Of a DNA stretch of 64,000 bases, positions 12,701 to 23,873 are shown one piece after another (positions within the stretch are counted from its first letter, which is position 1; the number at the start of each line of letters is the position of its first letter). Source of the stretch: Formicarius rufipectus (Eukaryota; Chordata; Aves; Passeriformes; Formicariidae); contig VXAU01002492.1 in NCBI GenBank assembly GCA_013399695.1, forward strand, positions 817,854 to 881,853, read 5' to 3'. The notes beneath the pieces are model-generated. The model did no database searches and was not told the origin of the DNA. It saw nothing but the letters and a program-made list of their open reading frames with translations. A program made the position numbers and the translations under genes.

Positions 12701-14066
12701 AAGAGGGTATAACCAAACCAGACAGAGTTACTTAAAAAAATTAAAAATTAATTACCTGAGTACATAACTACATACATTACTGAAGAATGATCATAGAACT
12801 ATAAACTTATTGTAAACAAATTATGCAAGAATATTGTGCAGGTATTTTCCTGTGTAAATGAGATGTATTGAATGATTTAATAGGATTTCTAGCATCTGAC
12901 TAGATACAAGTATCAAACAAATGTCCTTAATCATTGCTTGGATACAGTGAGGGCCACGTGAGGACACAGACAGGCTTCTGGATTGCAGAGTCAGACTGTT
13001 TTCCAGATGGGAAATAGAGAGAGGTTCTTACAGACAACTTCAGAAGGGCACTTCCTAAAATTGAACTGCCAATATTATTGTGACGAGCAGGATTTTTTAA
13101 TTTTTTTTTTCTTCAGTGCTTTGGGATTTTTCAGAGGAGAGGTGGATATATTAAAATAACCTGTAACGTGTGTATTGCATCATAGGACACTGTGTGCTAG
13201 CACTCGGGTCTCCAAACATTCACGAGTTGCTTTAGTCAAAGGGTTATGAGATTTAGGACCCCTTCACAAACCTGTTCCTTTCCCCCACCACTCATTTATA
13301 GCCACAATCTTGTCAGCAGGCAGCAGTTTGAATTCCCTTCCCTGACGGCACCCAGTGGGATCCCCAGTCCAGGAGCTGCCAAACTTTGGTATTCCTTGAG
13401 TGGGATTGCAAGGACATGGTGCTCTGTGGTAATGATATCATCACCCTTTGCTATCACCAACAGCATGACTTGGCATAACTTTACCACTGACAAGATGTAT
13501 GGAGGGGCTGGCAGGTGACATTTGGGGCAAACTGACTCAAACTATGCCCAGGTTTCCAAAAACTGGAGCTCAGATTTACTCTACCTGTGCTCACTCTGCT
13601 TTTTTCGTATAAATTTCTTTGTTGTCTGCAGAATTTGCTTTCTGCTGCAAATGAACCCTGGGGGAAGAAACAGCATTTTCTATACGTACAGCTTTGACTA
13701 ATGCCACCTTTGGTCCCAAATTCTAACTTGTCACCATCCTGTCTGTGGATGCAGGTGCTCAGCAGACAGACACATGATGCCTCTTAGAGAGGATTAAAAT
13801 GCCTATCTCTGAGAGACAAAAAGGGAATACTTTAATGTTTAATATTAAATCACTCTCCTAACTGGAGCAAAGCTATAAAAACAACAATAATAACAGACTC
13901 CTAGAGGAGCTGAGATTCAGTCTTTATCTGACAGAGGAGAATATGCAATTATAAAGCTATCAAAGCTTTGAAACCATAAATATAATTAAGAATAAAGATA
14001 TGCAGAGAAAAAAATAGTGATGTAAACTCTTCACAGCTTTTAAATGACCAGATAGTGTTCTAATAT
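9776..14066. other. Unique AT-rich non-coding DNA, no gene seen
   Basis: No supported gene. An A-rich run with a short AAAG repeat lies at about 11791-11820. A 9-bp inverted repeat (12093-12101 and 12110-12118) is short enough to be chance. The stretch around 10.98-11.25 kb is slightly GC-richer, with one meaningless open frame of 65 codons. Confidence 0.6.
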
Positions 14067-14105
14067 CATAGAATCATAGAATAATATGAAAGAAAACCAT
14101 CTGCC
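14067..14105 (-). mobile_element. CR1-type 3' terminal repeat fragment
   Basis: Two copies of the reverse-complemented CR1 terminal repeat (ATCATAGAATCATAGAAT) are followed by 'GAAAGAAAACCATCT', which is a decayed version of the usual 'GGAAGGGACC' block. Only about 40 bases are recognisable. It is either a very old or a severely truncated insertion. Confidence 0.6.
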
Positions 14106-17100
14106 ATAGTAATAATGTAATTCCACAACTCCCAGTTTGGGATCCAAGAGCATCCAGCATCTCAGATGCTTCACCTCTGTTGTGCATCTCTCTCTCCAGT
14201 CGACATCCATCTAGGAAGAGACTTCACTAAGATTCACAGAGAATTTTAACACCTGTGTTTGCAACAGGGGCTCAGACTGTAGGGCTGAGAGCAGGAGCAT
14301 TTGCAAGGCTGATGTAAGGAGGTACAGCCAGAAATCCTCTCTCTCAGCAGTCTGAGGTGCTATTAATAAGTCACGAGGTAAAGCATACTAGGGGGTGAAA
14401 AATGATGCTGTGAAAATTGCAAAAGCAATTCTATGAAAATAATGAATTCATCTAAAGTTGCAGTCTTACATCAGTCCTAAGGACACAGGACAGCAGGATG
14501 GGAGGAAGGCCAGCATAAATTAGCTGATGTTGTTTTATTTATCAAGGCGTGCTACCTGTTCTCCTCCCTTCTCCCCCTTTCACAGAATTCTCTGTTAATT
14601 CCTTTCAGGTACAGCCTTTCTTCAGTGTCAATTCACATTCTCTTAAGTTCTGTGACACTGAATCAAGTCACTTTTCTCCAGCCATGCCTTTATTCTTCCC
14701 ACAATAGTGTATCCTGCACTGCAATGCAGTAAAGTCTTGATCTCCTGCTTTGCAACCTTTCCAGATCTCTAATGACTGAGCCTTTGTTTTCCATGTCATT
14801 TCCAGGACCCTGAGCCTTCAGGATTAAATCCTGGGGTTCCTTTCTCTATCAAGTCTTTGATTTACTCTCCTCTCCCCTAATTTAACAGAGGTATGGACAC
14901 TTGCTGGTTTACATTAAATGGTGGCATTTTCATATTTTTCTTCTCTATGTTTATTACTTTTAGTATTTACATCACCTCTTTCCAATCTGCTTCTTGTCAG
15001 TGTCCTATGCCTTAACAAATGTACTTGAACAACCAAAAAATGACAAAAAATGGTGCCCTGCTCTCTTTATTCATCAGTTTTACAGTCTCATCACTTGCCT
15101 TTGTTACTGATGCTCTAATTATTCTTTTTTTTTTCTATTCCAACATAGTAATAATTAATTCTTTTTCTAATTTTCTTTTCTTTTGAGTTTTTATTTTCTA
15201 CTAAAGTTTTCTTCCCTCCTCTCACTCCCTGCTTTTTAAATATTTTTAAAAAATAATTCTTTAATTTTTTTCTCTCTAGGAGTTGTGATATCCACATTTA
15301 AAAATAATCATCTCCTTTATAGGCTGCTGCAATCTCACTTCATTGTACCCAACATTCAGGCTTTCCAGGTTTGCTCCTCAGAACTTCAGACCTTGTACCT
15401 TTGGCTTCACATAAGAGAGGCAGATATATTTTATTCTACTTCCAACCTATTTAAAATCATCAACTATGACTAGGATTCTATCTTTTGGAATCTTTTGCAA
15501 CCATTTAAAGCTTTGCTGGTTTTAAATTCCAAAGGCAGTGTCCTGCAAATGTTAGACATGAGACTTTCAAGTAGCACTGCTGTTTCTCAGCATGGCAAAG
15601 CACTTCTACATTTCTGAGGAGGAATTAATGACCAGTTGTGGTCATGGCTCCTTTATGCTGGATACTAAACCTGTGTCCCACCATAAACTGGACTTCTCAC
15701 ACTGATGATGTAAAAGGGATAATTTGGGGATACCAGCCTCCTGGCTGAGGTCTGTGCCATCCTGGGGTCACTGTCCTGTTGTCAGGACAACAACTCATCT
15801 CTATGTCACACTGTTTGAATGGAAAGTGAGCAAAGCACTGCTGGAAAAGGGTTTAGAAGTTGGAGCATGTAAGGATAAAATAATTCCTTTTTTTTTTTTT
15901 TTTTTTTCTCTCCCATTTAGCTCAAGTCACCTCTTCAGCTCAGAAGCTGGGAAAGAAATTAAAAAAGCAAGACCCTTCAGTCAGATACAGGCTCAGGTGA
16001 GCAGGAAATTTTAAGTGTTTCACTCTCTGACCCGTAGGAAAAGAAATCAGTTGAGTCCTGAGACTGCTCCTATGGAAACCCCTTGTTCTTATTGGCAGAA
16101 ATTACCATGGGAAAGGTACTATAGCAGCCAAATAGCTATGCAATTTGGACCACAAAGTTATTTTTGGGGTGGCATTTTGGATTTATTTGGCATTTATTTG
16201 GGTTGTATATAGGATATACTTGGGATGTCATGAAACTGATTCCTGTGAACATGACCTGGTATAAGATCTTAGTCCTCATGGATTTGGGGATACAGGACCT
16301 TGAGATGGTAGAATTTTAGTAAATCCAAAAGGAAATCTATATCCAAAGAAGCAGTGAAAAGCTCATCCTTAATTATTCATATCAGCTAATTTTATGGGCT
16401 CCCTTCTATGACTTTCTATTTTATTTTTCTTTCCCTTCCAGGCTCACAAGGCATCACACACTACCTGTTCTTTGTGCATGAAGTTATTTCATCTCTCCAT
16501 CAGCTTTTAGAAAATCAAGCATTAATATCATGATTATAATCTTGGCTGATGCTGCCAACACAAGTGTATCTCTCTAATTATTTGAAGTTGCCTGGAAGTA
16601 TTCTTTGGTTTATTTTAATAGCCACCTTGGTATGCAATATTGGATATACTGACAGTAATACACTTACCAGGTTTGCAAATACCAGTTGGTTAAATCACAT
16701 TTTTACGGAACAAAAATAGAGGGCAATGATTTGTTTTGCCAGTTTTCCATATGAGAGAAGTTGGTAGCAGCTGAACAGGTTGCAGGAGAGTTTGCCATAT
16801 TCAAAAACTTCAGGGATTCTTGGAAAGAAGCAGATTCATATTTTGATGGAAGTAAAAACAACAAAGGGAGAAGAAGAATCAAGAGAATTTTATGGCAAAG
16901 GCTTCCACTTTTCTTATGTGTAGGACAGAATACCTGGTCCACCTCCCCTTCTTCCTTCACACTCCAAACAATACTTTTCAAGGAAAATGCTGGTTCCAAA
17001 TGGTACCAAATGCACTCTTTCAGTAAAATTCCACCTGACAAGGTTTCCAAAGGGCAACAGAGAGCTGTCAGTAAAAGGATAGGACAATTAGGTGGAAATG

Positions 17101-17282
17101 CTACTTCATGTCAGCTTCTGGTAGAACTAATGACTTTTTGCACTTTAAAAAGATGCAGCTGAATTCTGAGTGACACTGGCTGGGGATACAAGCTGGCATC
17201 ACTCCACAGCCTTCAGAAGAGCTACAGCACCTAAACCCAGAAGGCAATGAGGCAACAGGTCATAAATTGTACAGGAGATGTC
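14106..17282. other. Unique AT-rich non-coding DNA, no gene seen
   Basis: No supported gene. It contains pyrimidine-rich stretches (15.12-15.28 kb) and a T20 run at 15888-15907. Open frames of 90-133 codons at 15.7-17.2 kb lie on both strands and have no family features. Confidence 0.6.
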
Positions 17283-17467
17283 GTTTTTGTTTTTTTTTGG
17301 TTTGTTTGGTTTGTTTGGTTGGTTGGTTTTGTTTTGGTTTTGTTTGTTTTGGGGTTTTGTTTGGTTTTGTTTGTTTGTTTGTTTTTTGTTTTTGTTTTTG
17401 TTTTTTTCCCCTAGCTTTTTTTGCTTTTTTTTGCCTTTTTTTTGCTTTTTTTCTTTTTTTTTTTTTA
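17283..17467. repeat. T/G-rich low-complexity tract
   Basis: About 185 bases made almost entirely of T with spaced G, GG and GGGG (TTTGG, TTTTG and TTTG units), grading into TTTTTTGC and finally a T-run. It gives the F/L/C-rich 110-codon and K/Q-rich 83-codon open frames on opposite strands, neither of which is a gene. It does not contain four closely spaced runs of three or more G. Confidence 0.9.
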
Positions 17468-18349
17468 AACCTACTTGGGCTAATATTTAGCCAAGGTCCA
17501 TGTGAGGGCATTATTAGAAATTCAGTTCAGCTCTTGCTAGCATTCAGACCGAGGGCTTTGATCAGGCTTATGGTTAAAGTGCCTGCAAATCAGTTGTGAT
17601 TTCCCTGGGAAGAGCATTGAATACAAAGAGTAAAACAATAGTTGGGCTTAAAGTTGCTGTCCAGAAATCTGTCACTTAAATTACAGAAACCTGAACTTTG
17701 TGTTGGACCTTGAAACTTTATAGTCACCCTGAATAAGCCCCCAGATGACATTACTCTTGACAAAGCTGATGGCTCAGCTCATTGAGATCCACAGTCTAGA
17801 TGCTACTCCATATTTCTTCTTTTCCCAAGGGATTTTAATTTGCCTGTGATTCCAAAACAGAAAACTACTTCCATCTAGTGTCTTTTTTTTCCCCCTGAAA
17901 GCCTGACTGCTGTTGTCCAAGCCACTGACTTCTTTTTCTAGCATACATTAGTTTAATTATTAGCCTATTTAGCCTAAGTATGATCCCTGGCTGGAGGCCT
18001 GGGGAGTTCTTTCAGCTCAGAGTTAAAGGACTCATTTGGAAGTAGGTCTGTACTTACCTTCCTCCTCTATAGAAAATAGAACTGAATTTTGTATTCTACA
18101 GAAATTGTATTCAAAAACAGAAAGGAGAAACAGGCCTTGGAGCAGGGACCAAGCATAATGAGCACCTTGAACACTGAACTGCAGAGTTATCCATCCTTCC
18201 TGACCTTGTGAGTTTGGAGCTTTTTTTCCCTGCACAAAGGTACAGCTCTAAAAGAACAGCAACATTCCCCACCTCCTGAGTAGCCTTGTTTCTTGCAAGC
18301 CCTGTGTTTTGGGCACTCATCTGGAAGATAAAAGGTTAGGTTTGAAGTT
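17468..18349. other. Non-coding DNA, no gene seen
   Basis: No exon, RNA gene or repeat is recognisable in this stretch. Only open frames under 70 codons occur. Confidence 0.55.
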
Positions 18350-18420
18350 CAGACAAGAGGGAATTGAATCTGTGCTTGCCTTTTACGGGGCAAGCATTCT
18401 TACCAGTTGGCTATTGTACA
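18350..18420 (-). pseudogene. Decayed tRNA-like sequence (tRNA pseudogene or SINE head)
   Basis: Read on the minus strand, 71 bases have tRNA layout. A 7-base 5' arm (TGTACAA) is opposed by TTGTCTG at the 3' end, giving four Watson-Crick pairs, two wobble pairs and one mismatch. An A-box-like TAGCCAACTGG starts at position 8. A strong central stem (TGCTTGCC with GGCAAGCA) encloses an 8-base loop. A B-box-like GATTCAATTCC starts 43 bases after the A box, matching GGTTCGANTCC at 9 of 11 positions. The T stem is mostly lost, apparently through G-to-A changes, and no anticodon can be assigned with confidence. It is either a dead tRNA gene copy or the head of an old tRNA-derived SINE; I see no poly(A) or simple-repeat tail to decide. 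Confidence 0.45.
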
Positions 18421-18845
18421 GAGAAGAAAGACTCGATATCTCCTTCTTCAGCTGTGGTTTAAAGGAAAAATAGGAATACTGCTCAAAGGGACTGTGCTGC
18501 TGCTTTCAGCAAGGGGTGCTTGCCAAAGATCTGAGGTTCTTGGAGAGGACTAAGACTCAGAGTAGATTAATATTTAGTTGTTTAACTTGCTGTTGGGTAC
18601 CTGTTGATTGACTAAAGGAGGAGTCCCATTCAGCCTGTTGGCTACTTCAGTCCCAGTATGCAAGGACTAACCCACCCTCGGGCTGCACAGAGGGCCTGAT
18701 GGAGGAGGTAGGACCTTCATCCAAAACAGATTCCACTCTGTGGACAGGAGTTTGGAACAGAGACACTGCAGCCCCCACACTCCAGGCTGTCACTGCTTAT
18801 GTTCCTGAGAGCGTAGTTCAGGGTTGGGAGTTTCTGCATTTCTAG
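18421..18845. other. Non-coding DNA, no gene seen
   Basis: No supported feature. The base composition is mixed and there is no recognisable SINE body directly next to the tRNA-like segment. Confidence 0.55.
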
Positions 18846-18895
18846 CTCAGTTTTGTTTGGTTTGTGGTTTTTGTTTGTTGTTTTGTTTTTTATAG
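18846..18895. repeat. T/G-rich low-complexity tract
   Basis: A short tract of T with single and paired G (TTTTGTTTGG, TTTGTTG and similar units). It resembles the longer tracts at 17.3 and 23.7 kb. Confidence 0.85.
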
Positions 18896-20943
18896 TTCTT
18901 GCAATATAATTGCAAATTTATTTATCTACCCTAAATTAATATGAGCCAGGCTTACAAAAGAGAAGGTGTGTTCATCTGCTGTAGTTCAACATATACCAGA
19001 CCCATGAAACTTTTGTGTAAAAACCCCAGACTATGTCCACAGATTAGGAAATGATATAGGCACCTATGAGACAGTACCAAAAGCTATTTTTTTAGAAAAC
19101 GTGACATGATGTGTTTACTGAAAACTCCTCCACCTCATGAATATTCCAGGACATTCTGACCCTTTCAAAATTTCCTGTAATGATGAAAAAATGCCACTTT
19201 TTTATGGGGTTCTTTGTTTTGATATGTGATGCTTAGATGACATAGAGAAGCATAGCAACAAACAAGAGTGTTAACTACTGATGGCTCTGATGACATAAAT
19301 AGGCAAATATCTGACTTATTCATTTATTTTTCAACATTTTTTCTATTCTAAGGTATCCAAACATATTCAAATGTTCCCAGAAGTTCTGAAATAAAGCAAA
19401 GATATAATATGAAGTAATGACTAGGGCCTGAAGAGTTGAAAAATACTTCTGATCCTTCTTTTAACTGCAGGAAAGGTTCAGATTATGCTATCAGATTGAA
19501 AAAGATCTTATTTGGACAACCACGAAGAATTGACAGCTAAAATAAACATTTGGGTTAAGTGAGGAAACTTCATGTTTTATTATGGCCTAAAGGAGATACA
19601 CTGCATTTGTGAATGCCTGAGATTTATGGTCCCAGACAAAGCAGGAAAAATAGTTACTCGGTTTCCCCAGAATCTTACAAGAAAAATACAAACTTACTGG
19701 CAAAACAGAACTTACCTTTTGATTTAAGTCTTCCCAAATTTTAAAAAAAATTAAATTGAAAAATAATGTCTTCCTTGTCATGAGGATCACAACATGCAAA
19801 AACACCTGAACTCTCAGCTCAGACATAGACTCTTGGTAGTTTCGACAAAACCCTGGCCAGACTTTGTAATACATAAGCATCAGTTCCAAGAGAACATCAG
19901 AAAAAGCAAAAGCTTTATGTGCTGTTCTAGAATCCAGGAAAAAATGCATAGCCTTAGGCATTGTATTTAAATGAGCCTTCCAAGATCCTCATGAATGTTA
20001 GCTCAGACACAGCTTATCTACCAGGGGGAAACCAGAGATTCACTTTCTCTGCCAACTTTCTTAATAAACATGAGCCACTGGCATTGTCCAAAATAGAGCA
20101 GATAAGCAGAAGTTGCACATCCCACTCATTATTATGCTATATTAAAGTTTAGCACAGTTGAGGGAACATTTCAGAAGTTATTTACAGTGATGTGAACAAT
20201 TTAGTTTGTAAACAAATGAGCAGTAAATGTCCTTAACCAGGAGATTAAAAAAAAAAAAAAGTTAATTTTTGCAAAAAAGTCAGAACACATTTATTTCAAG
20301 CATTGATTAGCAAAGACATGTTCGTGCTTTGGGTGTCTTCAGTAGGGTTATTTATTTGTTTGTCTATTAATTAGTTAGTGCTCTGTGTGAAAGGCTGTTG
20401 CTCTTAGATGATGCAATACCTGACCAGTATTCCAGCTGATGTGGGCTCCTAAGAGCAATGCAAATGCTGAAGTTTGCTTGGTTTTTACCCTTTTCACAGT
20501 ACCAGTTAACATCATTCTCAGCTCGTGGCAGCACAGAGTTATCAGTATTCATTGCAACCTCCTAAAGCAGTGTTTTTAACGTTAGAACTCTCAGCTCAGA
20601 GTACAGATCTTTGAGGGAGACTCAGAACTAAAGGTCTTGTTGGGTTCCCCAGCCAAGTGTCAGGTCAAAGCCTGGGCTTTCATACCAGCTGTGGATCTTA
20701 GTGGAGATGGGCAGTCAGACTCACCCCAAGGACCCACCTCCTCCCCAGTCATCCCACCAAGACCCCTCGGGAGGGGTTTGAAAACATTTTTGTTGGTGGC
20801 AACCGCTATAAAATCAAAGGCTTTGGGGTCATTTGCAGAGTGCCTCTTACCTGCCAGGTGTCTGGGAAACAGCTGTGCAATTTGGGAACCTTGTCTTTAG
20901 GTCTGTTATCCCCCAAAGCTCACCTTCCACAGACTCAGACACT
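18896..20943. other. Unique AT-rich non-coding DNA, no gene seen
   Basis: No supported gene. The longest frame (19587-19961, minus, 124 codons) has no recognisable motif. A run of A lies at about 20246-20260. The stretch 20.64-20.94 kb is GC-richer but was not recognised. Confidence 0.55.
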
Positions 20944-20998
20944 CACTGGGCTTGGGAAAGACCTCCAAGAGCACCCAATCCAACCTTTGGTTTAACCA
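20944..20998 (-). mobile_element. CR1-type tail fragment
   Basis: The plus-strand text 'GGGAAAGACCTCCAAGAGCA' followed by 'CCCAATCCAACC' matches the reverse complement of a CR1 3' tail of the kind in which 'AAAGACCTC..AAGATCA' is followed by 'GTCCAACC'. Only about 55 bases are recognisable, with no clear terminal repeat. Confidence 0.55.
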
Positions 20999-21283
20999 TC
21001 TCCTCTCTGGACAAGCTAAAATGAAATCTCAATGGTGACCGGCCCTGCTTAGCCTGCAGGGGGTTGATGAGACCCTTTCCCCTCCTGATCCTGCACTCCC
21101 ACCAGATGGATATATCTGGGAAGTGACAGGCCTTTTGACCCTCCCTTTATTAGCTTTAATTAGCATGATTGCCTGTGCAGCTCTGCTACCGGTACAAATA
21201 TATAACCTGCCAGCAGTTTTCCTCTTAGAGCCAGAAACTTCCTTAAATACCATCCTTTTAAAAAGCCTCTTATGTGGCACTTC
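20999..21283. other. Non-coding DNA between two CR1 tails
   Basis: About 285 bases between oppositely oriented CR1 tails. It may contain the decayed bodies of one or both elements, but I cannot recognise them. Confidence 0.4.
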
Positions 21284-21331
21284 ATCATTGTGGGTCCCTT
21301 CCAACTCAAAATATTCTGTGCTTCTGTGATC
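21284..21331 (+). mobile_element. CR1 3' tail fragment
   Basis: The block 'GTGGGTCCCTTCCAACTCAA' is followed by 'ATATTCTGTGCTTCTGTGAT', which is the terminal CR1 block and two decayed terminal repeats in sense orientation. Only the last 50 or so bases of the element are recognisable. Confidence 0.75.
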
Positions 21332-23371
21332 AGCTCAGCATTTGCACCCCACCCAATCCATGGCAGATATTACCAACCCTGCAGTTTCCTATCTAGTGTG
21401 AAGAAGTGTGTCTAGATGTGTGTTTTCAAATATATTCCTTTCTTCTTGGCCGTGAAAACTTCCAGGAAAGCAACACTTCTCTGATTTATGTCTTTATACA
21501 CATCAAAACAAAGCAGCAGTGTTTATTTTTGCCCAGAAAGCTGAGTGGGTAGAGTTTCAGGAGGCAGTTATTTAGCAGACCTGAAACACCTTGATGTAAT
21601 GCTAAGAAAGTGATATATTTTGGCAGCAGAAGAGCGTTTGTGACTTTGTGAAAACCCTGAAAATAGTAACAGAAAGAATACTATTTTTTCTGATCTTTAT
21701 TCCTATATAGTCAATTTTTCATGAAAAATATATTTGACTTCTTTAAAGCCAACAAGCTATTTATTCTTTTTCGAGAGGACTCCAACATGAATCCTCTGAT
21801 CACTGCTAATTCTATTTTTTTTCTTCCTAAATGAGAAAACAAATGACAAAGGAAATGAGACAAATCTGAAATTTTGTGAAAATTCAATAGGCATTACTAT
21901 TTTCTTATTTCTTGGCTTTGCTGGATATCTTTTTCATCTACCCACTAATCTAACTTTCTTTACATTTTGTTTTTACTTAAATAAACATTAAACATACTTG
22001 CCTACAGTAAGCTCTCTTGTTTTATTCTCTTTGCTCTCTTTTCCTGTACAATAAACCCATTAATTTTTAATACTTTATTTTCTGAGTTTCTCTTTTGTTA
22101 TTTGATTCTTAATGAATTCTCTCTTAAGCTTACAGTATCAATGCTTATTTATTATGGATGTATTGTACGGGATCATTTTTACTGTGATTTGATTTTTCAT
22201 CAGAAGACCTTGAAGTTCACTTTATGTGGAAGAAATGACAAAAGGAAAAAAAAAAGTCCTCAGGAAATAATCCATGCAAAATAAATATAGATAATTCAGA
22301 AGAGGGGAAAGAAACCCAAAACAACAACCCAAAAGAACAACAATGGCAGCAAACTGGGAAAATACTGTTGTAAATAAAAGAAATCAATTGTAAAAGACAA
22401 CCTCCATTAAACCAGACATCCTTACGTTTTCCTTTTCTCCTGTTGGATTCCAAGACAAGCTGTTTAAATTTTTGTTTTTAAATCACGATTTTGGGGGAGT
22501 TCTCATGAAGATTGTGTCAGTCAGAAGAAATTAATTTTCTACATTTATTGCTACACCAGTAAAAGAGATAAGATGCCTTGGTCAGTGGGACTACCCAGCA
22601 CACATCCATGTTTTATTCATATTCACTTCAGAATGGAATTAATAAGAACTATAAGGAGCAATAGACAGTGATCTCTACCTGAAACAAGGTAAGTGCTGTT
22701 TTGAGACACAACTGAGTAATGAAAAGTCTCTAATGCTCCTTTGGGGCACCAATCTTGCTCTTTTTCCATGTTTTCTGGCTGTGTATGGTAAAGTGGATGT
22801 GAAAGGAGGTGCAATTTGCCTCCTGGTGACCAGCTGGGTGCATAATCCAAAGATTATATTGTGAGAAATTTTAACGTTGATATACTTTGTAGCTACTATA
22901 ATTCTTACAAAATGATAAATTTGAAATACAAAACTGATTCCAGGTGCTAGCAGACAGAAAGAGTTTCTTAAATAACTGTTTACTCCTGGTTTTCAAATGG
23001 CATTGCTTTGGTTTATCCAAGCAACAATTCCAGCCTGGGCAGTGCAGGTTTGATTTTATATGATCTTGGATAAGTTGCTGAGCTGTTCTTAGCTTCTGTA
23101 CTTTCCCAGCTAACTGGGGGATTGTCAGGATGAATTCATTGATTAGGATCACTAAAATGAGGCTAGAGAGCTAGATTTTAGGTAGATTTATGGGCTAGTT
23201 TCAGAATAAGAATGGTAACAATAAAAGATGTCAGCAGTGTTTCATCCCATAACTGGGCCATGAAATACACAGAAAGAAGAAACAAAAGTTGGAAAACACT
23301 TGAAGAAGCTTCAAGTTTTAATCCAGAAACTTATCAACTGTTCTACAGGGAGATATGACGACAGATTTGCA
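21332..23371. other. Unique AT-rich non-coding DNA, no gene seen
   Basis: No supported gene. It is AT-rich with scattered A and T runs, and all open frames are under about 95 codons. Confidence 0.6.
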
Positions 23372-23520
23372 CAGAATCATGGAATATTTGGGATTGGAAG
23401 GGACCTTTAGGATCATCCAGTCCCACCCCCTGCCACAGGCAGGGACACCTTCCACTAGACCCCACCCAACGTGGCCTTGGACACTTCCAGGGATGGGGCA
23501 GCCACAGCTTCTCTTTACTG
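23372..23520 (-). mobile_element. CR1 LINE, 3' tail fragment
   Basis: A well-preserved CR1 tail in reverse orientation. It begins with the terminal repeats (ACAGAATCATGGAATATT), then 'GGGATTGGAAGGGACC', 'GGATCATCCAGTCCCACCC', a 'CAGGCAGGGACACC' block, 'CACTAGACC' and 'CACTTCCAGGGATGGGGCA'. Its 5' truncation lies near 23520. It is among the better preserved CR1 tails in the window, suggesting a relatively recent insertion. Confidence 0.92.
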
Positions 23521-23695
23521 CACTTAATAAATCAACCAGATTCCTCTCTATTTTCCCATCCTCCGCTGCCCCTCTTCCACAGCTGTCAGTACAACCTGAA
23601 AACTTCTGTATGTTTTCTGAATAATGGGGCAAAAAATCCCCATGCTGTAAGCAATTAATATAATGATTTTTAATTTTTACCAGGATTAGTTTTTT
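23521..23695. other. Non-coding DNA, no feature seen
   Basis: This short unique stretch separates the CR1 tail from the T/G tract. A 224-codon minus-strand open frame (23318-23992) spans CR1 tail, this stretch and the tract, and is not a gene. Confidence 0.6.
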
Positions 23696-23873
23696 ATGGT
23701 TTGTTTGGGGTTTTTTTTGTTTTGTTTTTTTTTGTTTGTTTTGGTGGTTTTTTGTTTGGGTTTTTTTGGGGTTTTTTTGGGTTTTTTGGGGATTTTTTTG
23801 TTTGTTTTGTTTTTTATTTTGGGTTTTTTTTTTGGTTTGTTTGCTTTTGGGTTTTTTTTTGGTAGGTTGGTTG
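23696..23873. repeat. T/G-rich tract containing a G-quadruplex motif
   Basis: About 178 bases of T runs separated by G, GG, GGG and GGGG. Within it, 23758-23791 reads GGG, T7, GGGG, T7, GGG, T6, GGGG. This fits the standard intramolecular G-quadruplex pattern (four runs of at least three G with loops of 1-7), with all loops made of T. Further GGG or GGGG runs lie at 23707-23710, 23821-23823 and 23849-23851. Translating the complement gives a lysine/glutamine/asparagine-rich artefact. Confidence 0.88.

Noticed and set aside
17260..17599. F/L/C-rich 110-codon and K-rich 83-codon frames that look like membrane or basic proteins
   Set aside because: Direct translations of the T/G low-complexity tract.
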